24,782 bases of DNA, taken from Peptococcaceae bacterium UBA3937. Its GTDB lineage: Bacteria > Bacillota > Peptococcia > DRI-13 > DTU073. The stretch spans positions 1-24,782 of the forward strand of contig DGEB01000039.1 in assembly GCA_002385735.1 (NCBI GenBank), given 5' to 3'. The notes beneath the pieces are model-generated. The model searched no databases and was not told the DNA's origin. It saw only the letters and a program-made list of their open reading frames with translations. Made by a program: the position numbers and the translations under genes. Position 1 is the stretch's first letter, and every line of letters begins with the position of its first letter. Positions 8,504-16,284 of this stretch are shown piece by piece.

Positions 8504-9463
8504 GTGGGGATTTACGACATTGTGATTATCGGTGGCGGGCCGGCCGGGCTTACCGCGGCCATTTACGCCTGCCGGGCGGGTTGGAAAACGATCTTGATTG
8601 AACGAGGAACTTTTGGCGGGCAGGCGGCCATAACCGACCGGATCGAAAATTATCCCGGTTTTGCCGAGGGAATATCGGGCTTTGATTTAATGCAAGGCTT
8701 TTATCAGCAGGCTTTGCGTTTTGGCTGTAAGATGCTGGTGGCGGAAGTCACCGGGCTCAATATCCATCCCGGTCTGGGGAACACTGATTTCGGGCAGGGA
8801 GAACAAATCAAAACGGTGGAAACAACGGAGGGGTTGGTGCAGGGAAGAACGGTTTTGATCGCCACCGGCGCCCAAGCGCGGGAACTGGGCATCAAAGGTG
8901 AAAAAGAATTTGTGGGGCGCGGGGTCTCCTATTGCGCTACTTGTGACGGATTTTTCTTTAAAAAGAAAAAAGTGGCAGTAATCGGCGGCGGAGATGCGGC
9001 CGTTAAGGAAGCCATCTATTTGGCCAAGTTGGCGGAGGAAGTGCTGATTATTCACCGGCGTGATTCCTTCCGGGCCGACCAGTATTTAAGCCAGCAGGTG
9101 CTGACGCTCCCGAACGTTAAAATCCGTTGGAACACAGTGCCTTTGGAGATAAGGGGAGAGCAAAAAGTATCCGCCCTGCTGGTGCAAAACGTCAAAACCC
9201 AGGAAACCGGCACGGAGGAAGTGGATGGCGTATTCATCTATATCGGCCGGAAACCGAATACGGATTTTTTAGGCGCCGGCTTTACCAGGGACGAAGAGGG
9301 GTATTTGCTTACGGGGCAGGATCTGCAACTTGCCACGCCGGGTATTTTTGCGCTTGGGGATTGCCGGGTGAAAAGTGTGCGGCAGGTGGCCACCGCCGTT
9401 GGGGATGGCGCTCTGGTCATGGCTGCGGTGGATGAGTATTTACGTTCAAAGAAGGAGGGTTAA
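8504..9463 (+). CDS. trxB: thioredoxin reductase (NADPH type)
   Basis: This 319-aa flavoprotein is predicted to pass electrons from NADPH to thioredoxin. The N-terminal FAD motif reads GGGPAGLTAAIYA. The redox-active disulfide is C144-A-T-C147 inside CATCDG. The NAD(P) motif GGGDAAVKEA is followed by HRRDSFRA, whose paired arginines are typical of NADPH binding. The C-terminal FAD signature is IFALGDCR...QVATAVGDG. Length is normal for the family. The GTG start at 8504 has GGGAGG six bases upstream; an open frame continues further upstream, but only into the terminator hairpin. A tiny membrane protein gene follows after 6 bases. Confidence 0.95.
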   Translation: MGIYDIVIIGGGPAGLTAAIYACRAGWKTILIERGTFGGQAAITDRIENYPGFAEGISGFDLMQGFYQQALRFGCKMLVAEVTGLNIHPGLGNTDFGQGEQIKTVETTEGLVQGRTVLIATGAQARELGIKGEKEFVGRGVSYCATCDGFFFKKKKVAVIGGGDAAVKEAIYLAKLAEEVLIIHRRDSFRADQYLSQQVLTLPNVKIRWNTVPLEIRGEQKVSALLVQNVKTQETGTEEVDGVFIYIGRKPNTDFLGAGFTRDEEGYLLTGQDLQLATPGIFALGDCRVKSVRQVATAVGDGALVMAAVDEYLRSKKEG

Positions 9464-9469
9464 AGCGCG

Positions 9470-9580
9470 ATGCGATTGACGAAAAGGCAAAAAGAGAAAA
9501 TCAAAAGGGCCTTTGTGGTTGTGCTGGCGCTTTTATTAAGCGCAGGGCTTATTCTAACCACATTGGTATGGTATCTCTAG
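9470..9580 (+). CDS. 36-aa small membrane protein downstream of trxB
   Basis: This short gene has a strong ribosome site (AAGGAGGG, 9452-9459) ten bases before its ATG. The peptide has a basic head (MRLTKRQKEKIKR) and then one hydrophobic stretch of about 22 residues ending VWYL, so it should be a single-pass membrane protein with its N-terminus inside. The ribosome site lies within the last codons of trxB, so the two are probably translated from one message. I do not recognise the family. A link to thioredoxin reductase rests only on position. Confidence 0.65.
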   Translation: MRLTKRQKEKIKRAFVVVLALLLSAGLILTTLVWYL

Positions 9581-9613
9581 GGGGATATTACCAGCACAAG
9601 AAAAGGGAAGCTC

Positions 9614-9622
9614 TGCTATAAT
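9614..9622 (+). promoter_or_regulatory. extended -10 promoter for the peptidase-walJ-rlmH operon
   Basis: TGCTATAAT is a perfect -10 with the TGn extension. No good -35 is seen at the right distance. Transcription would start near 9629, inside the left arm of an inverted repeat. Confidence 0.55.
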
Positions 9623-9665
9623 GGGATACGGAGCCCAATAACCAAACGAAAGCAGGCTGTATCCC
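9623..9665 (+). repeat. inverted repeat between promoter and peptidase start codon
   Basis: GGGATAC (9623-9629) pairs with GTATCCC (9659-9665) and, after a two-base bulge, AGCC (9632-9635) pairs with GGCT (9655-9658), around a 19-base loop. The right arm touches the ATG at 9666. The left arm lies between the -10 box and the predicted start site, so a complete stem can form only in RNA that began further upstream. As DNA it could also be an operator. Confidence 0.5.
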
Positions 9666-10574
9666 ATGCTTAATTTAGTCAGTGTTTCCAGAAAAGTAGA
9701 AAAAAACGAGCCATTCTCAATCAAAAACAGTGGCTTGACCATAATTGTTATGATTGCGCTTTTGGCGTGTATGCTGTCCACGGGAATATCCACTTACTTC
9801 CGCAAGATTGTCTACCGGGTTTTTCAACAGGGCGCCCTGGCAATGCTTGCTTACCAGACGAAGGATTATGAAAAATTAGCAAGCAACACCTTTATCCTCA
9901 AATATACCAAGGAAGATGAGGAGCTTGCCTCCATCGTCTTAACCCTTGCGGAAGAGTATTTGCAGGAGGCGGAGAAAATCCTTGGCCTTAAACACGCATC
10001 GCGCCAAATTCCTCTGGTTTTCTACCGGGACGAAGAAAGCTTAAAGCGGAGTTTTGGTTGGACCGGGGATAAAAGCGCGGTGGGCGTTTATTGGGCGGGT
10101 TCGATTCGGCTGGTTTCCCCCTATGGCTGGAACAGCCGGTCCCCGCAAAACAGCGCCGAAGCCAGGGAAATCTTCGCCAGGGAGGGACCGCTGGCCCATG
10201 AGTTAACCCATTTATTGGTAGACAAAGTGACCGGAGGGAATTATCCCCGCTGGCTGACGGAGGGGCTGGCTCAGGATGTGGAGGAAAGAATAACCGGTTT
10301 TACGCTGGATGAACCTTCCGCGGACCGTAAAGCAAAGGCGTATTCTTTTAAAAAATTGGACAAGGAGTTTGATGAACAGCCGGACCAGTATCTGGCTTAT
10401 TGGCAGTCTTTCCACGCCGTTCGTCAACTGCTGGCTCGTGGGGGCAAGGAGCGGATGGGGGCTTTACTGCGGGCGTTAGGGAAGGGGCAGGAGTTTCACC
10501 GGGCTTTTGCCGAAACCTATGGGGTGGAGTTTGCCGATTTTGCCAGGGAGGTATTTGGGCTGGCTTCATGGTAA
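9666..10574 (+). CDS. membrane-anchored peptidase MA-like metallopeptidase
   Basis: This 302-aa protein has one N-terminal membrane segment (about residues 24-42) and an extracytoplasmic catalytic domain. The zinc motif is H178-E179-L-T-H182 with a third likely ligand E199 in WLTEG, which is the gluzincin arrangement seen in peptidase MA-like proteins. Substrate unknown. It is the first gene of a unit leading into walJ and rlmH, with 36 bases to walJ. No convincing Shine-Dalgarno precedes the ATG: the bases directly before it belong to the right arm of the inverted repeat. The next in-frame ATG (9750) lies within the membrane segment and has none either. Confidence 0.8.
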   Translation: MLNLVSVSRKVEKNEPFSIKNSGLTIIVMIALLACMLSTGISTYFRKIVYRVFQQGALAMLAYQTKDYEKLASNTFILKYTKEDEELASIVLTLAEEYLQEAEKILGLKHASRQIPLVFYRDEESLKRSFGWTGDKSAVGVYWAGSIRLVSPYGWNSRSPQNSAEAREIFAREGPLAHELTHLLVDKVTGGNYPRWLTEGLAQDVEERITGFTLDEPSADRKAKAYSFKKLDKEFDEQPDQYLAYWQSFHAVRQLLARGGKERMGALLRALGKGQEFHRAFAETYGVEFADFAREVFGLASW

Positions 10575-10610
10575 CATTCGTAGTTAAAAAAACAAGGGAG
10601 CGGTAAAAAC

Positions 10611-11399
10611 ATGAAAGTATGGACGCTTTTTAGCGGTAGCTCGGGGAATGCTGTTTATGTGGAAACGGCGACCACCAGAGTGCTGATTGATGCCGGACAA
10701 TCGGGAAAGACGATTAGTGCTGCCCTGGAGGAGGCTTGTGGCCGGTCGCTGCGGGATTTAGACGGACTTTTACTGACCCATGGGCACCGGGACCATATTA
10801 CGGGAGTGGGGGTTTTGGCGCGAAGGTACCATCTCCCCGTTTATGCCACCGAGGGGACCTGGTGTGAGTTAGACCGCCTTCCCGGGACCATCGAAGAAGA
10901 ACAAAAACACTACATCTGCGCGCAGCATTCTTTCCAAATCGGTGCTTTGAAGATTGAACCTTTTCCGGTTTCTCATGATGCCATGGAACCGGTTGGTTTT
11001 TTACTGTCCGAGGGGGGAGAAACACTTGGGATTGCCACGGACTCGGGGGTTTTTACCGCGCAAATGGAGCGGGCGCTGGCGAATGTTAACGCCCTGATCC
11101 TGGAGGCCAACCATGATCTGGAGATGCTCAAAAACGGCCCCTACCCCTGGCCGCTGAAGAAGCGGATTTCCGGAGTAAGGGGGCATTTATCCAACGACCG
11201 TGCGGCGCATGGTTTGTTGCGCATCCTGGGGAAAGCTACCCATAAGGTATTGCTGGCCCATTTAAGCGCGGAAAACAATGATCCAGCCCTGGCTTTACAT
11301 ACCGTGCGGGACATTTTAGAAAACAATCAGGTGAACCTGGAAGAGGTGGATGTGGTGGTGGCGCCGCGCTACAAACCAAGCGCCTGTATCGAAGTGTAA
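10611..11399 (+). CDS. walJ: WalJ/YycJ-type metallo-beta-lactamase-fold hydrolase
   Basis: This 262-aa protein carries the metal-binding signature H57-G-H59-R-D61-H62 and the family-typical N-terminal FSGSSGNA. YycJ/WalJ proteins are MBL-fold enzymes, with nuclease or DNA-repair roles proposed in bacilli, often encoded near the walRK locus. Here the neighbour downstream is rlmH, a pairing also seen in Bacillus, which supports the assignment. No walRK genes are in the window. GGAG lies ten bases before the ATG. Confidence 0.88.
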   Translation: MKVWTLFSGSSGNAVYVETATTRVLIDAGQSGKTISAALEEACGRSLRDLDGLLLTHGHRDHITGVGVLARRYHLPVYATEGTWCELDRLPGTIEEEQKHYICAQHSFQIGALKIEPFPVSHDAMEPVGFLLSEGGETLGIATDSGVFTAQMERALANVNALILEANHDLEMLKNGPYPWPLKKRISGVRGHLSNDRAAHGLLRILGKATHKVLLAHLSAENNDPALALHTVRDILENNQVNLEEVDVVVAPRYKPSACIEV

Positions 11400-11442
11400 G
11401 CTGCTTTGGGAAAGCGTGGGTCGTTTAACGGAAGGGGTAAAA

Positions 11443-11921
11443 ATGCAGATTCGGATGATTACCGTAGGAAAATTAAAAGAACAATACTGGAAGGACGCGG
11501 TCAAAGAGTATTGCAAAAGATTGGAGCCTTACACGAGGCTTGAAATCGTGGAAGTTGCAGAAGAAAGGTTGCCGGAAAATCCTTCCCGGGCCGAAATCAG
11601 GCAGGCTTTGGACAAAGAAGGGGAAAGCATCCGGCGGCAAATCCCGGCGGTTCCTTCGTGATCAGCCTGGCCATCCAGGGGAAGCAGTTGTCCTCGGAGG
11701 AACTGAGTGCCTTTATCAGCCGCCGTGCTTTGGAAGGGCAGAGCAAGCTTGCCTTTATTATTGGAAGCTCTTACGGGATTTCTCAGGAGCTTCTTGCCCA
11801 AAGCGATTTCCTGTTATCTTTTTCCCGCCTGACTTTTCCCCATCAAATGATGCGGGTAATCCTTTTGGAGCAACTGTACCGCAGTATGAAGATTGCCCAA
11901 GGTGAGCCCTATCATAAGTAA
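11443..11921 (+). pseudogene. rlmH: 23S rRNA pseudouridine-1915 N3-methyltransferase RlmH, interrupted by a one-base frameshift
   Basis: RlmH is a SPOUT methyltransferase that makes m3-pseudouridine at 23S position 1915. The normal start MQIRMITVGKLKE (ATG 11443, ribosome site GGAAGGGG) runs to a TGA at 11659-11661. The rest of the protein, GGSFVISLAIQGKQL to the canonical end GEPYHK, continues in another frame to 11921. The total is 479 bases; a standard 159-aa RlmH needs 480, so exactly one base is missing, most likely in the run CAAATCCCGGCGG (about 11639-11651), where one more C would restore the frame. The SAM-binding, knot-forming half lies in the second frame. A GTG at 11658 overlaps the TGA and could restart translation, but a sequencing error or recent mutation is simpler. 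No classical -1 slippery heptamer is in phase. Confidence 0.85.
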
Positions 11922-11959
11922 AGGGCTTCTGTTTCTGTCCAAGATGTGACGAAAAGATT

Positions 11960-11995
11960 ACCCCGATCCCAGGAGAGATCGGGGTTTTTATTGGG
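11960..11995 (+). terminator. intrinsic terminator after rlmH
   Basis: ACCCCGATC (11960-11968) pairs with GATCGGGGT (11977-11985) around an 8-base loop, then TTTTTATT. It ends the peptidase-walJ-rlmH unit. The opposite strand also has a T-rich run after the stem, so it may partly serve the convergent antiporter gene. Confidence 0.88.
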
Positions 11996-12021
11996 TTTTT
12001 GGAGATAGAGCGGTTAAGGGT

Positions 12022-13407
12022 TTAGTAGTAAAGCCAAGTGACTAATCCGAACAGGGGCAGGAGAATGCAAATACTATAGAGCATATATCCAAAGAAGCTG
12101 GGCATTTTGATCCCTGATTCCTCCGCGATGCAACGAACCATAAAGTTGGGGGCATTGCCGATATAAGTCATGGCTCCGAAGAATACTGCTCCTGATGCAA
12201 TGGCCTTTAGGTAAAGAGGATTCTCGGACAGCAAAAGCGGAACCGCAATCGATTCGGCCATATTCGGGTAGAATTGCCCCAGAGCGGCACTGAAGAAAGC
12301 AAGATAAGTGGGAGCATTATCCAGGAAACTGGAAAACATTCCGGTAACCCAGAAGTAATTGGCCGGTTCTTTTACCGCTGCGCTAATGAAACCTAAGGCT
12401 CCGGTTTCTCCGGCTTTCAGGATTAGTAACGCCGGCATCATGGTAATAAAGATGCCGAAGAAAAGATAAGTTACTTCTAAAATCGGGTTCCAGCAATACT
12501 CGTTTTCCTCGCGGATACATTTAGGAGTGATGAGTAAAGAAAGACCCATAATAGCCAGTAGTAAAACGTTACGGATTATATCTTGTAAAGCGATGTGAAC
12601 TCCAAGAATAGATACTTCGCTCATTTTCACATTTCCACTAAATAAAATTGCACCGATGATTCCTGCCAAAAGAAAAAAGTTATAACAACCAAGAATTCGA
12701 AATTTCTCGCAGGAAGTGGTTGCAGCGACTTCCTGCAAAGTTGCTTTCCGTATAGCCGGGCTATTGGCCGCTTCTTTTTGTTCCTTGCGCAGGTAATAAA
12801 GATCAAAAACCACGTATATTACCAGCAAAGATAATAGCAGGAGAAGCATTGGTGAAAATAAACGCAGCGTCCAGAAGAAAGGAACTCCATGCAAGAAGCC
12901 CAGGAATAAAGGGGGATCCCCTAAAGGAGTTAAGGCTCCACCAATGTTTGCGACCATAAAAATAAAGAAGACGATCATAAATGCCTTGTATTTGCGTTCT
13001 TTGTTGACGCGCAGGAAGGGACGAATCAGCAGCATTGCCGCTCCGGTAGTACCCATCCAGGAAGCCAGTAAGGAGCCGACAGTAAGAAAACCGGCATTAA
13101 CCAGGGTAGTACCTTTTAATGTAGTACGAACTAAGATGCCTCCCCCCACCGTATAAAGAGACGCTAATAGAATAATAAAGGGTATGTAGTCTGCGATGAG
13201 CACATGTAATAGTTCATGAAGTGCTACCTTGTTATAGGCAATAATTAAGGGAACAGCCGCGATTGTTGCCCATGCTAAGGAGATTTTACCAAAGTGGTGT
13301 TCCCAGAATTTTGGAATGAGGACAGGTCCTAAAGCGATTGATAATAACATCCCGATAAACGGCATGATGGAATACAGAGGTAACACGGTACCTAAAGATG
13401 AGGACAC
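12022..13407 (-). CDS. NhaD/CitMHS-type sodium:proton antiporter or related ion transporter
   Basis: This is a 461-aa integral membrane protein with about 11-12 hydrophobic segments. Two re-entrant-loop-like motifs, TPLGDPPLFLGFL in the first half and YIGNAPNFMVR near the end, are characteristic of the ArsB/NhaD ion transporter superfamily, specifically proteins usually annotated as sodium:proton antiporters (CitMHS_2-like). Substrate cannot be set from sequence; sodium/proton exchange is the best guess, organic anions an alternative. The start is GTG at 13407, preceded on the minus strand by GGGGGGTG five bases away. It stands alone, convergent with rlmH and divergent from the amino-acid transporter. 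Confidence 0.8.
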   Translation of the reverse strand: MSSSLGTVLPLYSIMPFIGMLLSIALGPVLIPKFWEHHFGKISLAWATIAAVPLIIAYNKVALHELLHVLIADYIPFIILLASLYTVGGGILVRTTLKGTTLVNAGFLTVGSLLASWMGTTGAAMLLIRPFLRVNKERKYKAFMIVFFIFMVANIGGALTPLGDPPLFLGFLHGVPFFWTLRLFSPMLLLLLSLLVIYVVFDLYYLRKEQKEAANSPAIRKATLQEVAATTSCEKFRILGCYNFFLLAGIIGAILFSGNVKMSEVSILGVHIALQDIIRNVLLLAIMGLSLLITPKCIREENEYCWNPILEVTYLFFGIFITMMPALLILKAGETGALGFISAAVKEPANYFWVTGMFSSFLDNAPTYLAFFSAALGQFYPNMAESIAVPLLLSENPLYLKAIASGAVFFGAMTYIGNAPNFMVRCIAEESGIKMPSFFGYMLYSICILLPLFGLVTWLYY

Positions 13408-13591
13408 TTCTTCACCCCCCGCTCGTAGCCAGTGGCCTGGCTATTATTTGAAAAGTCTTTTCCTGAAAGAAATCCCAGAGGAGTCCTTCCCATATATTGT
13501 ATTCTAACTTAAGGGAAAATAATAGTAAAGGAAAAATTCACAAAAAATTCATTGGTATAAACATTGGCAATTAACGGGGAAAAGATATCAG

Positions 13592-13620
13592 TTGACAAAA
13601 ACATTAAAAAGCTTTATTAT
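13592..13620 (+). promoter_or_regulatory. strong SigA promoter for the amino-acid ABC transporter
   Basis: Perfect TTGACA (13592-13597), a 17-base spacer and TATTAT (13615-13620). Transcription would start near 13627, giving a 57-base leader in which I see no riboswitch or terminator. The rest of the 276-base gap to the divergent antiporter shows only AT-rich sequence. Confidence 0.8.
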
Positions 13621-13683
13621 GTTAAAGTGGTAAAGCAAAAGTAACCAGAATATTAAAGTAGAGAAGGGGAGGAGTTTAGGAAA

Positions 13684-14502
13684 ATGAAGAAAACAATGGG
13701 GAGATTGATTGCGCTGACCCTGGTTTTGGCGTTAGGGTTAGCCGGTTTGGCCGGATGCGGCCAGCAGGGAGAAAGCAAGAATGTCAAGACCGATCCTTTT
13801 GCCCAACTGCAGGACCGGGGTTATGTGGTGATGGGGATGGATGATACTTTCGCTCCCATGGGCTTTCGTGACAAAAACGGTGAACTGGTCGGTTTTGATA
13901 TTGATCTGGCCAAAGAAGTATTTCAAAGGATTGGCCTCGAGGTAAGGTTTCAACCCATTGAGTGGACCATGAAGGAATCAGAATTGAACAACGGCAATAT
14001 CGACCTGATTTGGAACGGCTATTCCATTACGGAAGAGCGTAAAGCCAAGGTCGCCTTCTCGGAACCCTATTTGGGCAACCGGCAAGTGATTATCACCTTA
14101 GCGGAGTCGCCGATTGCCGTGAAAGCCGATCTGGCAGGCAAGAAAGTGGCGATTCAGAATGAATCCAGCGCCGTCGAGGCCGTGAACAAGGAACCGGAAT
14201 TAGTGGCCAGTTTGGACGGTGGGGAACCGGTTTTATTGGACACCAACAACGAATGCTTCATGGATTTAGAATCCAAGCGGGTTGACGCGGTAGTAGCCGA
14301 TGAAGTGTTGGTCAAATACGTTATTAAAGAGAGAGGCCCCGAAAAATTCAAAATCCTGGAGGAAAACTTTGGGGAAGAAGAATACGGGATTGGCGTGAGG
14401 AAAGAAGATACGAAACTTTTGGCCGAGATTAATAAGGCCATGGACGAAATGAGAGAAGACGGCAAGTATGATGAGATTTACCAGAAGTGGTTTGCCAATT
14501 AA
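13684..14502 (+). CDS. polar amino-acid ABC transporter substrate-binding lipoprotein
   Basis: This 272-aa protein starts with a lipoprotein signal (basic head, hydrophobic core, lipobox LAGC with Cys25), so the mature protein is lipid-anchored outside the membrane. The mature part has the family 3 solute-binding signature: GFDIDLAKEVFQRIG early on, and NNGNIDLIWNGYSITEERK. Ligand is a polar or charged amino acid, not resolvable further. It is the first gene of a three-gene importer operon, followed by permease and ATPase. GGAGG lies 11 bases before the ATG. Confidence 0.92.
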   Translation: MKKTMGRLIALTLVLALGLAGLAGCGQQGESKNVKTDPFAQLQDRGYVVMGMDDTFAPMGFRDKNGELVGFDIDLAKEVFQRIGLEVRFQPIEWTMKESELNNGNIDLIWNGYSITEERKAKVAFSEPYLGNRQVIITLAESPIAVKADLAGKKVAIQNESSAVEAVNKEPELVASLDGGEPVLLDTNNECFMDLESKRVDAVVADEVLVKYVIKERGPEKFKILEENFGEEEYGIGVRKEDTKLLAEINKAMDEMREDGKYDEIYQKWFAN

Positions 14503-14545
14503 TAGTCGCAGATTGTAGATTAAACATGAGTGTAGGATGATGTCG

Positions 14546-15196
14546 ATGCTTGACTACCTTATCACACTAATGCCGGCCATGCTTTCCGGGCTAGAAGTAA
14601 CCTTAAAGATTTTCTTTCTTACCCTGGTCTTCTCCATCCCTTTAGGGATTTTGGTGGCCGTCGGGAGATTATCCAAAATCAAACCGCTGGTGGCCGTAAT
14701 TCAGGTCTATATCTGGATTATGCGGGGCACCCCCCTGCTGCTGCAGCTCATTTTTATCTATTTTGGTTTAGGCTTGCCGACGGTGGGGCTCCAGTTGGAA
14801 CGGTTTACGGCAGCGTTGATTGCCTTTGTCCTCAATTATGCCGCTTATTTCGCCGAGATTTTCCGTGGGGGAATCGAATCGATTGACAAAGGACAGTATG
14901 AGGCGGCCAAAGTATTGGGTTTTTCCCCGGTGCAAACCTTTATGAGGATTGTTCTGCCGCAAGTGGTTAAAATTGTCTTGCCTTCTGTGGCCAATGAAGT
15001 GATCACACTGGTCAAAGATACCGCGTTGGTATACGTTGTGGGTTTAGGGGAATTATTGCGGGCCGGGCGTATCGCTTCCAACCGCGATGTTTCTCTGGTG
15101 CCCTTTGTGGTCGTAGGAGTGTTTTATCTGGCTTTGACCGCGATCTTAACGAAAGTCTTCCAGCAAATCGAAAAAAGGTATGCTTATTACCAGTAA
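14546..15196 (+). CDS. polar amino-acid ABC transporter permease
   Basis: This HisM/GlnP-type permease of about 216 aa has roughly five membrane segments. The cytoplasmic EAA loop that docks the ATPase is seen in the stretch from EIFRGGIESI through QYEAAKVLGFS. In-frame ATGs occur at 14537, 14540 and 14546. The only ribosome-site-like run, TAGGA (14533-14537), gives a workable spacing of 8 for 14546, so that start is preferred. It lies 43 bases after the binding-protein gene and 27 bases before the ATPase gene. Confidence 0.92.
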   Translation: MLDYLITLMPAMLSGLEVTLKIFFLTLVFSIPLGILVAVGRLSKIKPLVAVIQVYIWIMRGTPLLLQLIFIYFGLGLPTVGLQLERFTAALIAFVLNYAAYFAEIFRGGIESIDKGQYEAAKVLGFSPVQTFMRIVLPQVVKIVLPSVANEVITLVKDTALVYVVGLGELLRAGRIASNRDVSLVPFVVVGVFYLALTAILTKVFQQIEKRYAYYQ

Positions 15197-15223
15197 CCGG
15201 GCCGGTAACAGGGGGAATGAAGA

Positions 15224-15982
15224 ATGGTCCTGAAAGTAGAAGGTTTGTGGAAATCTTTTAAAACAGAACAGGTGTTAAAAGACGTCGGTTTTTCCTTACA
15301 AACCGGGGAAATATTAGCAATCATCGGACGTTCCGGTTCCGGTAAAACCACTTTGCTGCGCTGTATCAATAACCTGGTGAAATGTGACCGGGGTTCCATC
15401 ATGGTTGATGGGATATATCTGTGCCGGCAGGTTACCGATGCCAACGGAACAAAATGCGTCTATGCCAAGGGACCGGAACAGCTGCAAATCAGAAAAAGGC
15501 TGGGGATGGTTTTCCAAAGCTTTAATCTGTTTCCGCATATGTCGGTTCTGGAAAACATCATTGAAGCACCGGTAAGAGTGTTCCGGGTTCCCCGTCCCGA
15601 AGCGGAAGAAAAGGCGCGGCGGCTTCTGGCGATGTTAGAGCTTCAGGATAAAGAAGCGGCCTACCCCTTTGAATTGTCCGGCGGGCAAAAACAAAGGGTG
15701 GCGATTGCCCGGGCCTGTGCTTTAAACCCTTTGGTCATGTGTCTGGATGAACCCACTTCCGCTTTAGACCCCGAATTAAGGGAGGGTATTGCGCAAACCA
15801 TTGAAAATTTGGCGGCCCAGGGAATGGGCGTTTTGTTAATCACCCATGACATGGTTTTTGCCAAACGGGTGGCCCATCGGGTTATTTTCATGGAAGAAGG
15901 GGAAATCCTGGCCGAAGGCAGTAAAGAGGAGTTTTTTGCCGACATCAACAATGAGCGGATTAAAAGCTTTATCGCGGGATGA
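15224..15982 (+). CDS. polar amino-acid ABC transporter ATP-binding protein
   Basis: This 252-aa GlnQ/HisP-type ATPase carries Walker A GRSGSGKTT, a Q-loop in VFQSFNLFPHM, signature LSGGQKQRVAIARA, Walker B VMCLDEPTSALD and the switch histidine in LLITHDM. About 20 extra residues between Walker A and the Q-loop (the CRQVTDANGTKC region) make it slightly longer than minimal GlnQ. It powers the importer with the two upstream genes. GGGGG lies eight bases before the ATG. Confidence 0.95.
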   Translation: MVLKVEGLWKSFKTEQVLKDVGFSLQTGEILAIIGRSGSGKTTLLRCINNLVKCDRGSIMVDGIYLCRQVTDANGTKCVYAKGPEQLQIRKRLGMVFQSFNLFPHMSVLENIIEAPVRVFRVPRPEAEEKARRLLAMLELQDKEAAYPFELSGGQKQRVAIARACALNPLVMCLDEPTSALDPELREGIAQTIENLAAQGMGVLLITHDMVFAKRVAHRVIFMEEGEILAEGSKEEFFADINNERIKSFIAG

Positions 15983-16000
15983 TTTGCTTTTAATAAAAAA

Positions 16001-16029
16001 TTAACTTGACAGCAAGGCCGTTATATAAT
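16001..16029 (+). promoter_or_regulatory. candidate SigA promoter of a small autonomous unit
   Basis: TTAACT (16001-16006), a 17-base spacer and perfect TATAAT (16024-16029). A TTGACA at 16006-16011 is also present but sits only 12 bases from that -10. Transcription would start near 16036. With the terminator at 16254-16284 this bounds a transcript of about 250 bases. Confidence 0.55.
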
Positions 16030-16082
16030 AGGGTATATAAATAAATAACAAATATAATAGAGAGGATAGAGGTGCGGTTCTC

Positions 16083-16241
16083 ATCAGTACTAAGGCTGAC
16101 CGGCGAGATGAGGTTTTAGGAAAGGGGGCGCCGCCGAAGCATTCAGCTTTTGCCAAAGGGCTGTTTGCTGGGGCCATGCAGAAGATGTATGGCACTGTCA
16201 CAAGTATCGGAGAATATTTGTGGAGCACTATCTTTAAATAG
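16083..16241 (+). CDS. possible 52-aa small protein with no standard start codon
   Basis: A frame open from 16041 to a TAG at 16239-16241 reads like real protein: a charged section (STKADRRDEVLGKG) followed by a more hydrophobic end with FAKGLFAGAM and a C-terminus of SIGEYLWSTIFK. It has no ATG, GTG or TTG near its beginning. The best-placed codon is ATC at 16083, eight bases after AGAGGTG. A GTG at 16072 in another frame also has a ribosome site (AGAGG), but that frame stops after 15 codons, so a one-base error near 16075-16085 could join the two. The stop lies 12 bases before a strong terminator, as expected for a gene. Family not recognised; the unit could instead be a noncoding RNA. Confidence 0.4.
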   Translation: MSTKADRRDEVLGKGAPPKHSAFAKGLFAGAMQKMYGTVTSIGEYLWSTIFK

Positions 16242-16253
16242 GACGTTATGTCT

Positions 16254-16284
16254 GACCTTGAAGCGTGCTTTGAGGTCTTTTTTG
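16254..16284 (+). terminator. intrinsic terminator of the small unit
   Basis: GACCTTGAAG pairs with CTTTGAGGTC (two G-T pairs) in a near-continuous 10-bp stem closed by a 4-base loop, followed by TTTTTTG. It cleanly separates the small unit from the hydrogenase operon. Confidence 0.85.

Noticed and set aside
11639..11661. Programmed -1 frameshifting in rlmH
   Set aside because: No X-XXY-YYZ slippery heptamer in phase and no clear downstream stem. A missing base is the simpler reading.
13496..13501. Minus-strand -10 (TACAAT) for the antiporter gene
   Set aside because: A 5-of-6 match, but no acceptable -35 at 16-18 bases in AT-rich DNA.
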